Source: Gammaproteobacteria bacterium
Lineage (GTDB): Bacteria; Pseudomonadota; Gammaproteobacteria; GCA-001735895
DNA: 64,000 nucleotides
Reading direction: 5' to 3'
NCBI GenBank assembly: GCA_024638385.1
Contig: JAHEKJ010000009.1
Span: 1 to 64,000 of the forward strand
This document shows, one piece after another, positions 1 to 8,755 of this stretch. The first letter of the stretch is position 1; every line of letters begins with the position of its first letter. A program made the translations under genes and the position numbers. The notes under the pieces were generated by a model, which saw only the letters and a program-made list of their open reading frames with translations, did not search any database and was not told the origin of the DNA.

Positions 1-2
1 CC

Positions 3-1439
3 GCCGCGATTGCCGCCGAGTACCCGTTTCGCCTGATCGGCACCGAAAACCAGGGTTTGAGTGCGGCGCGCAACGAAGGCTGGCGCGCGGCCACGGCCGA
101 GATCATCGCCTATATCGACGATGACGCGTACCCCGACCCCGACTGGCTGAGTTTCCTGGCCGCGATCTACAGGGACGGCGATTTCCACGGCGTCGGCGGG
201 CCGAATCTCGCGCCGGACGGCGATGGCTGGAAAGCCGAATGCGTCTACTGCGCGCCGGGCGGCCCGGTGCAGGTGCTGCTGTCCGATGCCGTCGCCGAGC
301 ACATCCCCGGTTGCAACATGTCGTTTCGGCGCAGTGCGCTCGAAGCGGTCGGCGGATTCGACCCGTGCTTTCGAACCGCAGGTGACGACGTCGATATCTG
401 CTGGCGGGTGCAGCGGGAGGTCGGCGAGGTCGGCTTCAGCGCCGCGGCGCTGGTCTGGCACCATCGCCGAAATTCGCTCAAGACCTACTGGCGGCAGCAG
501 TGCGGGTACGGGCACGCGGAGGCCTTGCTCGAGCGCAAATGGCCCGAGAAATACAACAGCGTCGGGCATCTCGACTGGGGCGGCAGGATATACGGCTCGG
601 GCATATCGCTGCCGCTGCCGTGGCGAAGGCAGCGGCTCTATCAGGGCGTCTGGGGCAGCGCGGCGTTTCAGTCCGTCTACCAGCCCGCGTACGGCCTGCT
701 GCAATCGCTGCCGCTGATGCCCGAATGGTACCTGCTGCTAGTCGTGGCCGCGGGGCTCGCGCTGCTCGGGTTCTCGTGGCCGCCGCTGGCGTGGTTCGGC
801 GCGCTCGCGACGGGCATGCTCGGCGTCACCCTGGGGCAGTCGGTATACGGCGCCTGGCGCTCGACCCACTACCGCGGCATCGGTATCGCTTCGCTCAAAT
901 TCTGGACCGTCGTGTGGTTGCATCTGCTGCAACCCCTCGCGCGCCTGAAGGGCCGTCTGGTCAATGGTCTGCATCCGTGGCGCCGGCATCGCCTGAGCCT
1001 GCCGCGCTGGCCTTTCGCGAAACGGGTTTCGATCTGGCGCGAGTCCGGCGAGGACCCGGTTACGACGCTCGAACAGGTTCAACAGTCGCTCGCCGGCGAG
1101 GGCTGGTTCGCGCGCCGCGGCGGCGACTTCGACGACTGGGATTTCGAAATTCAGCCGAATCACATGGTCGGAGTGCGCAGCCGCCTGGCGGTCGAGGAGC
1201 ATGGCGGCGGCCGGCAGTTGCTGCGCTTCGCGCTCGAGCCGCGGCCCGCGTCGATGGCGGCGGTCTCGATTGTGTCGGCCAGCGCGCTGGCGCTGGCTGC
1301 CGGTCTGGCCGGCGCGCCGATCGCGGCGACCGCGCTGGCAGGCGCCGCGGTGCTGGGGCTGTTCGTGGTGGCGAGCGGCAGCGCCCACGGGATCGGCGCC
1401 TTGCGCAGGGTTGTCGAGCGCCTGGGTAGCGCGCCGTGA
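3..1439 (+). CDS. Membrane-anchored family 2 glycosyltransferase (5' partial)
   Basis: The reading frame is open to the left edge (codons from base 3 read AAIAAEYPFRLIGTENQGLSAARN), so the TTG at 57 in the ORF track is not the true start and the N-terminus lies outside the window. A GT-A fold is indicated by the NQGLSAARNEG loop, the acidic YIDDDAYPDPDW motif that would bind the nucleotide-sugar metal, GCNMSFRR and the AGDDVDICWR segment. Hydrophobic stretches follow at about residues 225-270 and 405-445 of the track ORF, which suits an inner-membrane enzyme. The stop overlaps the GTG of the ABC exporter (GTGA), so the two are translationally coupled. It probably transfers a sugar during synthesis of a surface or exported glycoconjugate. 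Donor and acceptor cannot be read from sequence. Confidence 0.85.
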   Translation, partial: AAIAAEYPFRLIGTENQGLSAARNEGWRAATAEIIAYIDDDAYPDPDWLSFLAAIYRDGDFHGVGGPNLAPDGDGWKAECVYCAPGGPVQVLLSDAVAEHIPGCNMSFRRSALEAVGGFDPCFRTAGDDVDICWRVQREVGEVGFSAAALVWHHRRNSLKTYWRQQCGYGHAEALLERKWPEKYNSVGHLDWGGRIYGSGISLPLPWRRQRLYQGVWGSAAFQSVYQPAYGLLQSLPLMPEWYLLLVVAAGLALLGFSWPPLAWFGALATGMLGVTLGQSVYGAWRSTHYRGIGIASLKFWTVVWLHLLQPLARLKGRLVNGLHPWRRHRLSLPRWPFAKRVSIWRESGEDPVTTLEQVQQSLAGEGWFARRGGDFDDWDFEIQPNHMVGVRSRLAVEEHGGGRQLLRFALEPRPASMAAVSIVSASALALAAGLAGAPIAATALAGAAVLGLFVVASGSAHGIGALRRVVERLGSAP

Positions 1440-3229
1440 AGCAGTCGGACCTCACGCTGCTCGGGCGGCTGCTGACGCAGGCGCGGCCGTTCTGGGGACG
1501 TATCGCCTTCATTTACCTGCTCAATTTCGTCGCCATTCCGCTGGCGCTTTTGACGCCGCTACCGCTGATGCTCGCGGTGGACAGCGTGATCGGCGAGAAA
1601 TCCCTGCCCGAATTCCTGCAACCGCTGGTACCGGACAGCGTCGCCCAGGGGCATGGATTGCTGCTCGTTGTAATCGGCATGGCGTTGCTGATCTCGGTGC
1701 TCGGCCAGCTGCAAAGCCTGCTGTTGCTGGCGCTGCAGACGCAGGTCGGCGAGCGCATGGTGTTGCTGTTCCGTGCCCGGCTGTTCCGCCACGCCCAGCA
1801 GCTCTCGCTCAATTACCACGACACGCGCGGCACGGTCGATGCCGTCTACCGCATCCAGTACGACACCCCGGCGATCCAGTGGATCGTGCTCAACGGCATA
1901 ACCCCGTTGCTGACCGCGATCTTCACGCTGATCGGCATGATCTGGATCACCGCCGCGATCGACTGGCAGATGGCACTGGTCGCGCTCAGCGTGACGCCGT
2001 TCGTTTTCGTGTTGACCAACGTCTACCGCCAGCGCCTGCGCAAGCGCTGGAAAAACGTCAAGCGGCTCGAATCCTCGGCGATGTCGGTGGTGCAAGAAGT
2101 GTTCAGTTCGCTGCGGGTGGTCAAGGCGTTCGGGCAGGAATCGCACGAAGACGAGCGCTTCCTGCGCCACGCCCGCAGCAGTCTCGATTCGCGGGTCGCG
2201 GCGATCTGGATCGAGGGCGTCTTCAACCTGCTGCTGGCGCTGGCGATCGCCGGCGGCACCGCGGCCGTGCTCTATCTCGGCGTGCGGCATATCCAGAGCG
2301 GCGTATTGTCGCTCGGCGAGTTCCTGTTGATCATGGGTTACCTCGCCCAACTCTATGGCCCGATCCAAAGCCTCGGCAAGCAGGTGACCTCGCTGCAAAA
2401 CGGCTTCTCCAGCGCCGAGCGCGCCTACCAGTTGCTCGACGAAGCCCCGGAAGTGATCGAGCGCCCGGACGCGCGGCCGCTCGACCGGGCCAGCGGGGAG
2501 ATCGTGTTCGACGAGGTCGGTTTTGCCTATCCGCAGCAGGCGCCGGTGCTGGCGCGGACGAGCGCGCGCTTTCCCGCCGGAAGCGTGATCGGCATCGCGG
2601 GTAAAACCGGCGAGGGCAAGTCGACCCTGGTCTCGCTGATCCTGCGTTTCTACGATGTCGGGCGGGGGCGAATCCTGTTGGACGGCGTGGATATTCGCGA
2701 TTTTACGATTGCCGACCTGCGCAACCAGTTCGCGCTGGTGCTGCAGGACCCGGTTCTGTTTTCCACCAGCATCGGGGAAAACATCGCCTACGCCCGACCG
2801 GAGGCGGAATTCGACGAAATCGTCGCCGCGGCCAAGGCGGCCAGGGCGCATGATTTCATCGAACAGTTGCCGGACGGATACGACACCCAGGTCGGCGAGC
2901 GGGGGTTGTTGCTGTCGGGTGGCCAGCGTCAGCGGGTGTCGATCGCGCGCGCCTTTCTCAAGAATGCGCCAATCCTGATTCTCGACGAGCCCACCAGCTC
3001 GCTCGACGTGCCGACCGAAAACGAAATGCTCAACGAACTGGCGGCGCTGATGCAAAACCGGACCACGATCCTGATCAGCCACCGGCTATCGGCGCTGAGA
3101 AAATGCGACCATATCTTCGTGTTGAAGGCGGGACGGCTCGAGCCGGTTGCGACCGTGGATTCGGTGGTCGCGGAAATGAACACGGAAACGAGTGAAGGCG
3201 AGATGTATGGCCATGAAAAATCCGGTTAG
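1436..3229 (+). CDS. ABC exporter, fused permease-ATPase (MsbA-like)
   Basis: This is a 597-residue half-transporter. An exporter-type transmembrane domain with several hydrophobic spans (about residues 20-320) precedes one ATPase domain with Walker A GKTGEGKST near 390, signature LSGGQRQRVS near 494 and Walker B ILILDEPTSSLD near 513. The length and domain order match MsbA and the lipid- or glycan-exporting homodimers. The GTG start overlaps the upstream glycosyltransferase stop and the stop lies inside the start region of the next gene, so it belongs to the glycan operon. The likely role is to flip or export the glycolipid or glycoside made by neighbouring enzymes. Drug export is possible but less likely given the context. 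Confidence 0.88.
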   Translation: MKQSDLTLLGRLLTQARPFWGRIAFIYLLNFVAIPLALLTPLPLMLAVDSVIGEKSLPEFLQPLVPDSVAQGHGLLLVVIGMALLISVLGQLQSLLLLALQTQVGERMVLLFRARLFRHAQQLSLNYHDTRGTVDAVYRIQYDTPAIQWIVLNGITPLLTAIFTLIGMIWITAAIDWQMALVALSVTPFVFVLTNVYRQRLRKRWKNVKRLESSAMSVVQEVFSSLRVVKAFGQESHEDERFLRHARSSLDSRVAAIWIEGVFNLLLALAIAGGTAAVLYLGVRHIQSGVLSLGEFLLIMGYLAQLYGPIQSLGKQVTSLQNGFSSAERAYQLLDEAPEVIERPDARPLDRASGEIVFDEVGFAYPQQAPVLARTSARFPAGSVIGIAGKTGEGKSTLVSLILRFYDVGRGRILLDGVDIRDFTIADLRNQFALVLQDPVLFSTSIGENIAYARPEAEFDEIVAAAKAARAHDFIEQLPDGYDTQVGERGLLLSGGQRQRVSIARAFLKNAPILILDEPTSSLDVPTENEMLNELAALMQNRTTILISHRLSALRKCDHIFVLKAGRLEPVATVDSVVAEMNTETSEGEMYGHEKSG

Positions 3230-4295
3230 CGTCGTCGCCTTGCGCGAGCACCAGGCGTTGCGATGCTGGCAAAGCCTGGGCAACGATTTGTCGCCAGTCT
3301 CGATCGTAATCGTCCAGGACGAGGTGACTCGCTGCGTCTGCCGGCTGAAATTCGCGAGCGAGCCCGTCATCGACGCGCCTCGCGGACGGCGCGCGGTTGG
3401 CGTCGCGCCGCCCGGCAACGCCGTCATTGCCAAGCGCGCGCTGCGGGCGGACATCGAAAAGGAAGCCTGGTTTTATCGCGACTCGCTGCCGGCATTGTCG
3501 ATGGCCGTCATCCCGTTCCTCGGCGTCGTCGACGACGACGATCCGGAGTTTGCCTGGCTGTTGATCGGCGATGCCGGTGACGCGCATTACGTCGCCGATG
3601 ATCGGGCACATCGAAAACTGGCTGCCGGCTGGCTGGGCCGGTTTCACGTTACCAGCGCGGAAATGTCCCGGTCGCAGGCCGTCGAGGATCGCGGGCCCGC
3701 GCACTATTTACCCTGTATCGGCGAAGCACTGGGACTGCTGGATGACCGAAGCCTGTATCGCTGGGCCGGCCCGGAAGATCGCCGGGTGCTGGACGAGATC
3801 GAGGCATTTTGCGACAAGATATCCTCGAACTGGGGCGAGCTGGTCCGGTTTTGCGATGCGATGCCGCATACGCTCGTGCACGGCGACATCAAGCCCGACA
3901 ATATGCTGGTAGTGGATTCTGACACCGGGCCCGCGCTTGCGGTGATCGACTGGCACGCAGGCGGGCGCGGCGTGCCGGCGCTGGACCTGGCCAAGTTCCT
4001 GGGATACCGGGTCGGGCTGGATTTCGATACCTACCTCGATTACTGGCGCGAAACCTGGCCGCAATGGGGCATCGGCGCGGTGCGTCGTCTCGGCTACGTC
4101 GGCGAGATCTTTCGCTGGATCGCCAGCGTGCGCTGGCAGCTCGAGGATTTCAACCATGGGCGAATCGAGCGTGGGATATCGAGCATGCGCGTCTACCGTG
4201 ACTGGTCGACCGATATCGAGCGGGCGGCGCCGTGGCGGGACAACCCGGAGCTTGCCGAGCCGGGCTGGCGCCCGATGGATAAATACTGGACATAA
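3207..4295 (+). CDS. Aminoglycoside phosphotransferase-like kinase
   Basis: The fold is that of the APH/choline kinase family. The catalytic loop VHGDIKPDNML (about residue 224) and the metal-binding DWHAGG segment (about 248) are both present. The track begins at a GTG (3192) inside the exporter gene. ATG 3207 (MAMKNPVSV) or ATG 3213 fits better because AAGGCGAG lies just upstream; 362 residues result from 3207. Sitting between an exporter and glycosyltransferases, it may phosphorylate a sugar, an alcohol head group or the small-molecule acceptor of the pathway. An antibiotic-resistance role is not supported by context. The substrate is unknown. Confidence 0.75.
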   Translation: MAMKNPVSVVALREHQALRCWQSLGNDLSPVSIVIVQDEVTRCVCRLKFASEPVIDAPRGRRAVGVAPPGNAVIAKRALRADIEKEAWFYRDSLPALSMAVIPFLGVVDDDDPEFAWLLIGDAGDAHYVADDRAHRKLAAGWLGRFHVTSAEMSRSQAVEDRGPAHYLPCIGEALGLLDDRSLYRWAGPEDRRVLDEIEAFCDKISSNWGELVRFCDAMPHTLVHGDIKPDNMLVVDSDTGPALAVIDWHAGGRGVPALDLAKFLGYRVGLDFDTYLDYWRETWPQWGIGAVRRLGYVGEIFRWIASVRWQLEDFNHGRIERGISSMRVYRDWSTDIERAAPWRDNPELAEPGWRPMDKYWT

Positions 4296-4297
4296 AT

Positions 4298-5431
4298 TTG
4301 GATACGCCCGCCAACACCGATCGACGAATCTTCGAATCCGCAGAGGATAGCGGCCGCGCGTTGCGCATCGCCCAGATCGCGCCGCTTTGGACGCGGGTTC
4401 CGCCGGCGACCTACGGCGGCGCCGAACTGATGGTTCACTGGCTCACCGAGACGCTGGTCGCGATGGGGCACGAGGTCACGCTGTTCGCCTCGGGCGATTC
4501 GCAAACCTCCGCCGAACTGGTCTCGGTTTGCGATGAAAACCTGATCGGTCTGATGGAAAAGAAACTCGCCTACAACTACGACTACTACGTCATCGAGAAC
4601 ACGATCGAAGCGCTGCGGCGCGCCGGCGAGTTCGACGTGGTGCATTGCCACGCCGGTGCGGCGATGATTGCGATTACGTCGGGCTGCCCGGTTCCGGTCG
4701 TGCACACGGTCCACGCTGGGCTGGACTCGCCCGACGAACACTGGCTGCTCGACCGCTATCCGCGGGCCACGGTGGCCGCGATCAGTCGTTCCCAGGTCAG
4801 CACGCTAAACCCGGCGCGGCGCGCCAATATCCCGGTGATTTATCACGGCTGCGATCTGCGCGAGTATCGGCCGCGCTTCGAGGCGGGCGAATACCTGGGG
4901 TTCATCGGCCGCATGAGCGATTACAAGAACCCGGTAACCGCGATCGAGGTAGCCGGGAAGCTGGCGCAGCCATTGGTGCTTGCCGGCACCCCGCAGACTT
5001 CTTCGGAGCAGGATTATTTCGACACCCGGGTCGCGCCGTTCATCGACGACCAGCGTATCAGCTATCTCGGTGCGATCGAGCAGGCGCGCAAGATCGATTT
5101 CATGCGCCGCGCGAGCGCGATGCTGTTTCCGATCCAGTGGGAAGAGCATTTCGGCCTGGTGATGATCGAGGCCATGGCCTGCGGCACGCCGGTCGTCGCG
5201 CTGAAACGAGGCTCGGTGCCCGAGGTCATCGATCCCGACGTGACCGGCTATTTCACCGACGATCCGGACGAATTGCCGGAACTGGTGCTGCGTGCGCAAC
5301 GGCTCGATCGCAAGCGCATCCGGCAGCAGGCCGAGGCGCGCTTTTCGCTCGAGCGCATGGCGACCGATTATCTCGAACTGTATCGTGATCTGATTGCTCG
5401 CCAGGCGGACGACCGGCGCCGGGATAGCTGA
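4298..5431 (+). CDS. Family 4 (GT-B) glycosyltransferase
   Basis: Retaining GT-B glycosyltransferase of 377 residues. The N-terminal half opens with LRIAQIAPLWTRVPPATYGGAELMV, the acceptor-binding domain pattern. The C-terminal half has FIGRMSDYKNP and the EX7E segment EHFGLVMIEAMACGTPVVALKRGSVPEV (about 282-305), which binds the nucleotide-sugar donor. The TTG start at 4298 directly follows the previous stop. A TTG at 4361 just before RIAQIAP is an alternative. It is cytoplasmic or peripheral at the membrane and part of the same glycan operon. Confidence 0.85.
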   Translation: MDTPANTDRRIFESAEDSGRALRIAQIAPLWTRVPPATYGGAELMVHWLTETLVAMGHEVTLFASGDSQTSAELVSVCDENLIGLMEKKLAYNYDYYVIENTIEALRRAGEFDVVHCHAGAAMIAITSGCPVPVVHTVHAGLDSPDEHWLLDRYPRATVAAISRSQVSTLNPARRANIPVIYHGCDLREYRPRFEAGEYLGFIGRMSDYKNPVTAIEVAGKLAQPLVLAGTPQTSSEQDYFDTRVAPFIDDQRISYLGAIEQARKIDFMRRASAMLFPIQWEEHFGLVMIEAMACGTPVVALKRGSVPEVIDPDVTGYFTDDPDELPELVLRAQRLDRKRIRQQAEARFSLERMATDYLELYRDLIARQADDRRRDS

Positions 5432-5449
5432 AGACCGGGTCGCGGGTTC

Positions 5450-6643
5450 ATGCCGGTCTCGACAGCACTTCCCGAACCGACGCGCGGCAAGGTCGTCGTC
5501 TGGGGGTTGCTGGGTGCCTATCCGTTCGGCGGGATGACCTGGCAAGTGTTGCATTACGTCGCGGCCTTCCGGCAGCTCGGTTTCGATGTCTGGTACGTCG
5601 AGGAAACCCGGGCCAACTCGTTGAGCGCGGATGATTTTTCGCCGACCCAGGAGCATGACCGCAACCTTGCCCACATCCGGCAATGGATGGGGTGGCTCGG
5701 CCTCGAGGACCGCTGGGTTTACCGTCCGCCATCGAGCCCCGATAGCTGCCTCGGCGCGCTTGACGAAGCGGGGCTCGTCGGGCTCTACGCCGAGGCCGAC
5801 GCGGTATTCAACATTTGCGGCGCCCAGGAGCTCAGGCCGCATCATGTCGACATTCCGTGCCTGGTCTACGTCGAAACCGACCCGGTCCAGAAGCAGGTGC
5901 ACCTGGCCAATGGCAAGCAACACTGGATCGACATGTTCAAGGCCTACGATTATCTGTTTACCTACGCAGAAAATATCAATCAGCCGGATTGCGCGATCCC
6001 GCGAACCGATTTCATCTGGCTGCCGACCCGTCCGCCGGTAATCTTGCCCTGGTGGGAAGCTAACCCGCCCGCGGCCGACGCGAAGATCACCTCGGTTGCG
6101 ACCTGGAAGCACAAGGGCAAGGATATCCACTGGAACGGGCAGGTCTGGCGCTGGAGCAAACATCACGGGTTTCTCGAGTACATCGATATTCCGCGTCGCT
6201 CGAGCCTGCCGATCGAGCTGGCGGTGGGCGGCATCCGGCGCGAGGAAAGGCAATACCTGCGCGACAACCACTGGTTGCTGAAAGACCCGACCGGGCTCGC
6301 GGATCCGGATGCGTATCGGGACTACATCGTCGCGTCGCTGGCCGAGTTTACCGTGGCCAAGGAGCAATACGTCAAACCCGTCAGCGGGTGGTTCAGCGAT
6401 CGCAGCGTCTGTTACCTCGCGGCGGCGCGCCCCGTCATCACGATGGAGACCGGTTTCTCGAAGTACATTCCGTCGGGAGAGGGGTTGTTCGGATTCGGCA
6501 CGAAACAAGAAGTCTGGTCGGCGATCGACGCGATCGGCCGCGATTATCCGAAGCAATCGCGGCGCGCGCGGGAAATCGCGCACGAGTATTTCGATGCGAT
6601 CAAGGTCGTTGGCAAGATGACGCGGGACATGGGGCTGGCATGA
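5450..6643 (+). CDS. Divergent GT-B-like glycosyltransferase, unknown specificity
   Basis: I recognise no named family for this 397-residue protein. The N-terminus (VVVWGLLGAYPFGGMTWQVLHYVAAFRQLGFDVWYVEE) has the glycine-rich loop and helix spacing of a GT-B Rossmann domain. The C-terminus (FSDRSVCYLAAARPVITMETGFSKYIPSGEGLFGF) mirrors the donor-binding half of GT4 enzymes, where a proximal glycine-rich turn precedes a helix. There is no signal peptide. It lies 18 bp after the GT4 gene in the same operon, so a second transferase step is the best guess. A non-catalytic GT-B-fold partner is also possible. Confidence 0.6.
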   Translation: MPVSTALPEPTRGKVVVWGLLGAYPFGGMTWQVLHYVAAFRQLGFDVWYVEETRANSLSADDFSPTQEHDRNLAHIRQWMGWLGLEDRWVYRPPSSPDSCLGALDEAGLVGLYAEADAVFNICGAQELRPHHVDIPCLVYVETDPVQKQVHLANGKQHWIDMFKAYDYLFTYAENINQPDCAIPRTDFIWLPTRPPVILPWWEANPPAADAKITSVATWKHKGKDIHWNGQVWRWSKHHGFLEYIDIPRRSSLPIELAVGGIRREERQYLRDNHWLLKDPTGLADPDAYRDYIVASLAEFTVAKEQYVKPVSGWFSDRSVCYLAAARPVITMETGFSKYIPSGEGLFGFGTKQEVWSAIDAIGRDYPKQSRRAREIAHEYFDAIKVVGKMTRDMGLA

Positions 6644-6650
6644 CGACCGG

Positions 6651-8747
6651 ATGCCCATGCTAGCCGCGGCTCGGTGTTCGGGGCGTTTGCGCCCGGCCCG
6701 GAGTCATCGGCACCGCGCAATCCGGATTGCGCTGTTGCTATTGTCGCTGCTGCCGGTTGCCTCGGCATTCGCGCAATCGCCGCAACCCGGCCCTCTGCGC
6801 GTCATCCAGGCGGCCACGCCGGGCAATCCGCCGATCATCGATGGCACCATCGATCCGCTGGAATGGAAGAATGCCGCGGTCGCCAGTGATTTCTGGCTGT
6901 CCGCCGAGCAGAAAGCGCCGGCGGCGCAGACCGAGGTGCTGGTGCTTGCGGACGAGGGATACCTTTATTTCGCGTTTCGCTGCTTCGATGCCAACCCGGA
7001 GCAAATCGAACGTTCCCGGTTTCGCCGTGACAAGGGGCTGGGTTTCGATGACCAGGTCGTCGTCGAAATCGATCCGTTTCACAACCATCGGGAAATATCC
7101 AAGTTTTCGGTCAACGCGCTCGGCACGCAAAATTATTCGATCGCCGGCGGCAGCCCGAGCAAGATCGAATGGAAAGGCGACTGGCAAGCCGCGGCCCGGG
7201 TCACGCAATGGGGTTGGACGGCCGAGATAGCGATCCCGTTCGAAATCCTGAAATACCGGCAAGAGCAGGGCGAGTTCGGCATCAATTTTCTTCGCTATCA
7301 TCACAAGATGCGCGAGTGGAGCGCCTGGGCGGACACCACCCCGCAAGCGAGGCTCGAGCAGATGGGGCATTTGCAGCTGGATTTGCCCGACACCGACAGC
7401 AAGCGCAACCCGCTGACCTTCATGCCGTTCGTGTTCGCGGCGCGCAACACTTTCGACAAGGAAGGCGAGTTTCAGGATCAATTGACCACCGCGGGCGTGG
7501 ACATTCGCTACGAGCCCAACCGCAACAGCACCGCGCTGGTATCGATCAATCCCGATTTCAGTTCCCTCGAGTCGCAGATCACGGATATCGATTTCAGCGA
7601 CAACGAGAAGCGCACCGACGACATACGCCCTTTTTTCGAGGAAGGGCGAGCATTCATCACCCCGGATTCGGACGATGAGCTGTATTTCTACTCCAACCGC
7701 GTGCCGGATTTCGACCTGGGCGGCAAGTACTTCACCCGCCAGCGAGCCTCGCAGTTCGGCATATTGCTGACCGATGACCCGTTCGCGCGCAAGGACCTGG
7801 CGGCGAGATACCGGTTCGAGATCGACGATACCCATCAGTTCAGTTCCATGCTGGTCGCGACCGACGGCGACGAACTCGACAACGAACTGGTCATGCTCCG
7901 CTTGAAGGGCAAGCAGGAATCGGGCGTCAATTACCTTCTTGAATCGGGCGCCACGGCGACCGACGACGACGCAATCGGCGACGGCAGCAGCTACCTCGGT
8001 GCGCTCGGCTGGAGCGGCGACTACTGGTGGGTCGATGGCCGGGTGGACCGGTTCGATGCCGAGTTTTTCCCGGCCAACGGTCTGCAGGACGAGGATACGA
8101 TCGGCACCGAAGCCGCGATCGTTTCGAGCGGGTATTATCGAAGTTATTCCGATCGAACCATAAGCGAAGTCGAGTTCAGCCTCAGTTACGAGGCGCGGGA
8201 TACGCTGGCCGGCGATACGCAGCGCCGCGTTTATTACATCGGCGGCAGCATCGAGACCGCGCGCCAGATCAGGCTGGGGCTGTTTTACAACCTGGGCGAC
8301 TACCGGCCGGTTGCGGGCACCGGCCGCGGCGAGTACGCGGACGAGCTGAGAGAGGACGATTACTGGACTTACTCGATGGACTTCAATACCCGCAGCAACT
8401 GGCTGGGCTACGGTTTTTCGGTATCCGATGGATTTCTCGGCGGCGACGATTACCGCTATGTTACGGGCTATGCCTGGGTCAAGCCGACGCAGTCGACCTT
8501 GCTCAATGTTTCCGCCGAGCAGCTCGATAACTTCGGTGAAACCGAACAAATCGTGATCAGCGGTAGCTGGGATTATTCCCGCAATAGCAGCCTGCTCTTC
8601 CGCTTCGTCAAGTTCGAGGAATTCGAATTCAACCGTCTCGCCTACCGCAAGTCCGTGAGCGACGGCATGGATGTTTTCCTGGTCTACAACGACGATTCCG
8701 GGGCCGAGACCAACTACTCGATGAAACTGTTGTGGACATTCAACTGA
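6651..8747 (+). CDS. Outer-membrane protein with CBM9-like domain and DUF5916-type barrel
   Basis: A 698-residue exported protein. An Arg-rich N-terminus is followed by IRIALLLLSLLPVASAFAQ, a signal peptide with a cleavage-like AFA-Q. Residues about 45-215 resemble a family 9 carbohydrate-binding module (PIIDGTIDPLEWKNAA, YLYFAFRCFD). The remainder has alternating aromatic beta strands and ends in a hydrophobic strand (MKLLWTFN), typical of DUF5916 proteins that probably form an outer-membrane barrel. It starts 8 bp after the glycosyltransferase-like gene and overlaps the next gene's ORF. It may bind or pass the glycan made by the cluster. Known members are uncharacterised, so the role is inference. 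Confidence 0.75.
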   Translation: MPMLAAARCSGRLRPARSHRHRAIRIALLLLSLLPVASAFAQSPQPGPLRVIQAATPGNPPIIDGTIDPLEWKNAAVASDFWLSAEQKAPAAQTEVLVLADEGYLYFAFRCFDANPEQIERSRFRRDKGLGFDDQVVVEIDPFHNHREISKFSVNALGTQNYSIAGGSPSKIEWKGDWQAAARVTQWGWTAEIAIPFEILKYRQEQGEFGINFLRYHHKMREWSAWADTTPQARLEQMGHLQLDLPDTDSKRNPLTFMPFVFAARNTFDKEGEFQDQLTTAGVDIRYEPNRNSTALVSINPDFSSLESQITDIDFSDNEKRTDDIRPFFEEGRAFITPDSDDELYFYSNRVPDFDLGGKYFTRQRASQFGILLTDDPFARKDLAARYRFEIDDTHQFSSMLVATDGDELDNELVMLRLKGKQESGVNYLLESGATATDDDAIGDGSSYLGALGWSGDYWWVDGRVDRFDAEFFPANGLQDEDTIGTEAAIVSSGYYRSYSDRTISEVEFSLSYEARDTLAGDTQRRVYYIGGSIETARQIRLGLFYNLGDYRPVAGTGRGEYADELREDDYWTYSMDFNTRSNWLGYGFSVSDGFLGGDDYRYVTGYAWVKPTQSTLLNVSAEQLDNFGETEQIVISGSWDYSRNSSLLFRFVKFEEFEFNRLAYRKSVSDGMDVFLVYNDDSGAETNYSMKLLWTFN

Positions 8748-8755
8748 GACGATAT

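Noticed and set aside
3192-3206. GTG start for the APH-like kinase
   Set aside because: It lies in the exporter's reading frame region with no ribosome site; ATG 3207/3213 has AAGGCGAG just upstream.
3207-4295. Antibiotic-resistance APH
   Set aside because: Context is a glycan operon and no resistance or mobility genes adjoin it.
4805-6658. 617-residue minus-strand ORF opposite the glycosyltransferases
   Set aside because: Antisense shadow; real motifs of GT4 and the next gene are on the plus strand.
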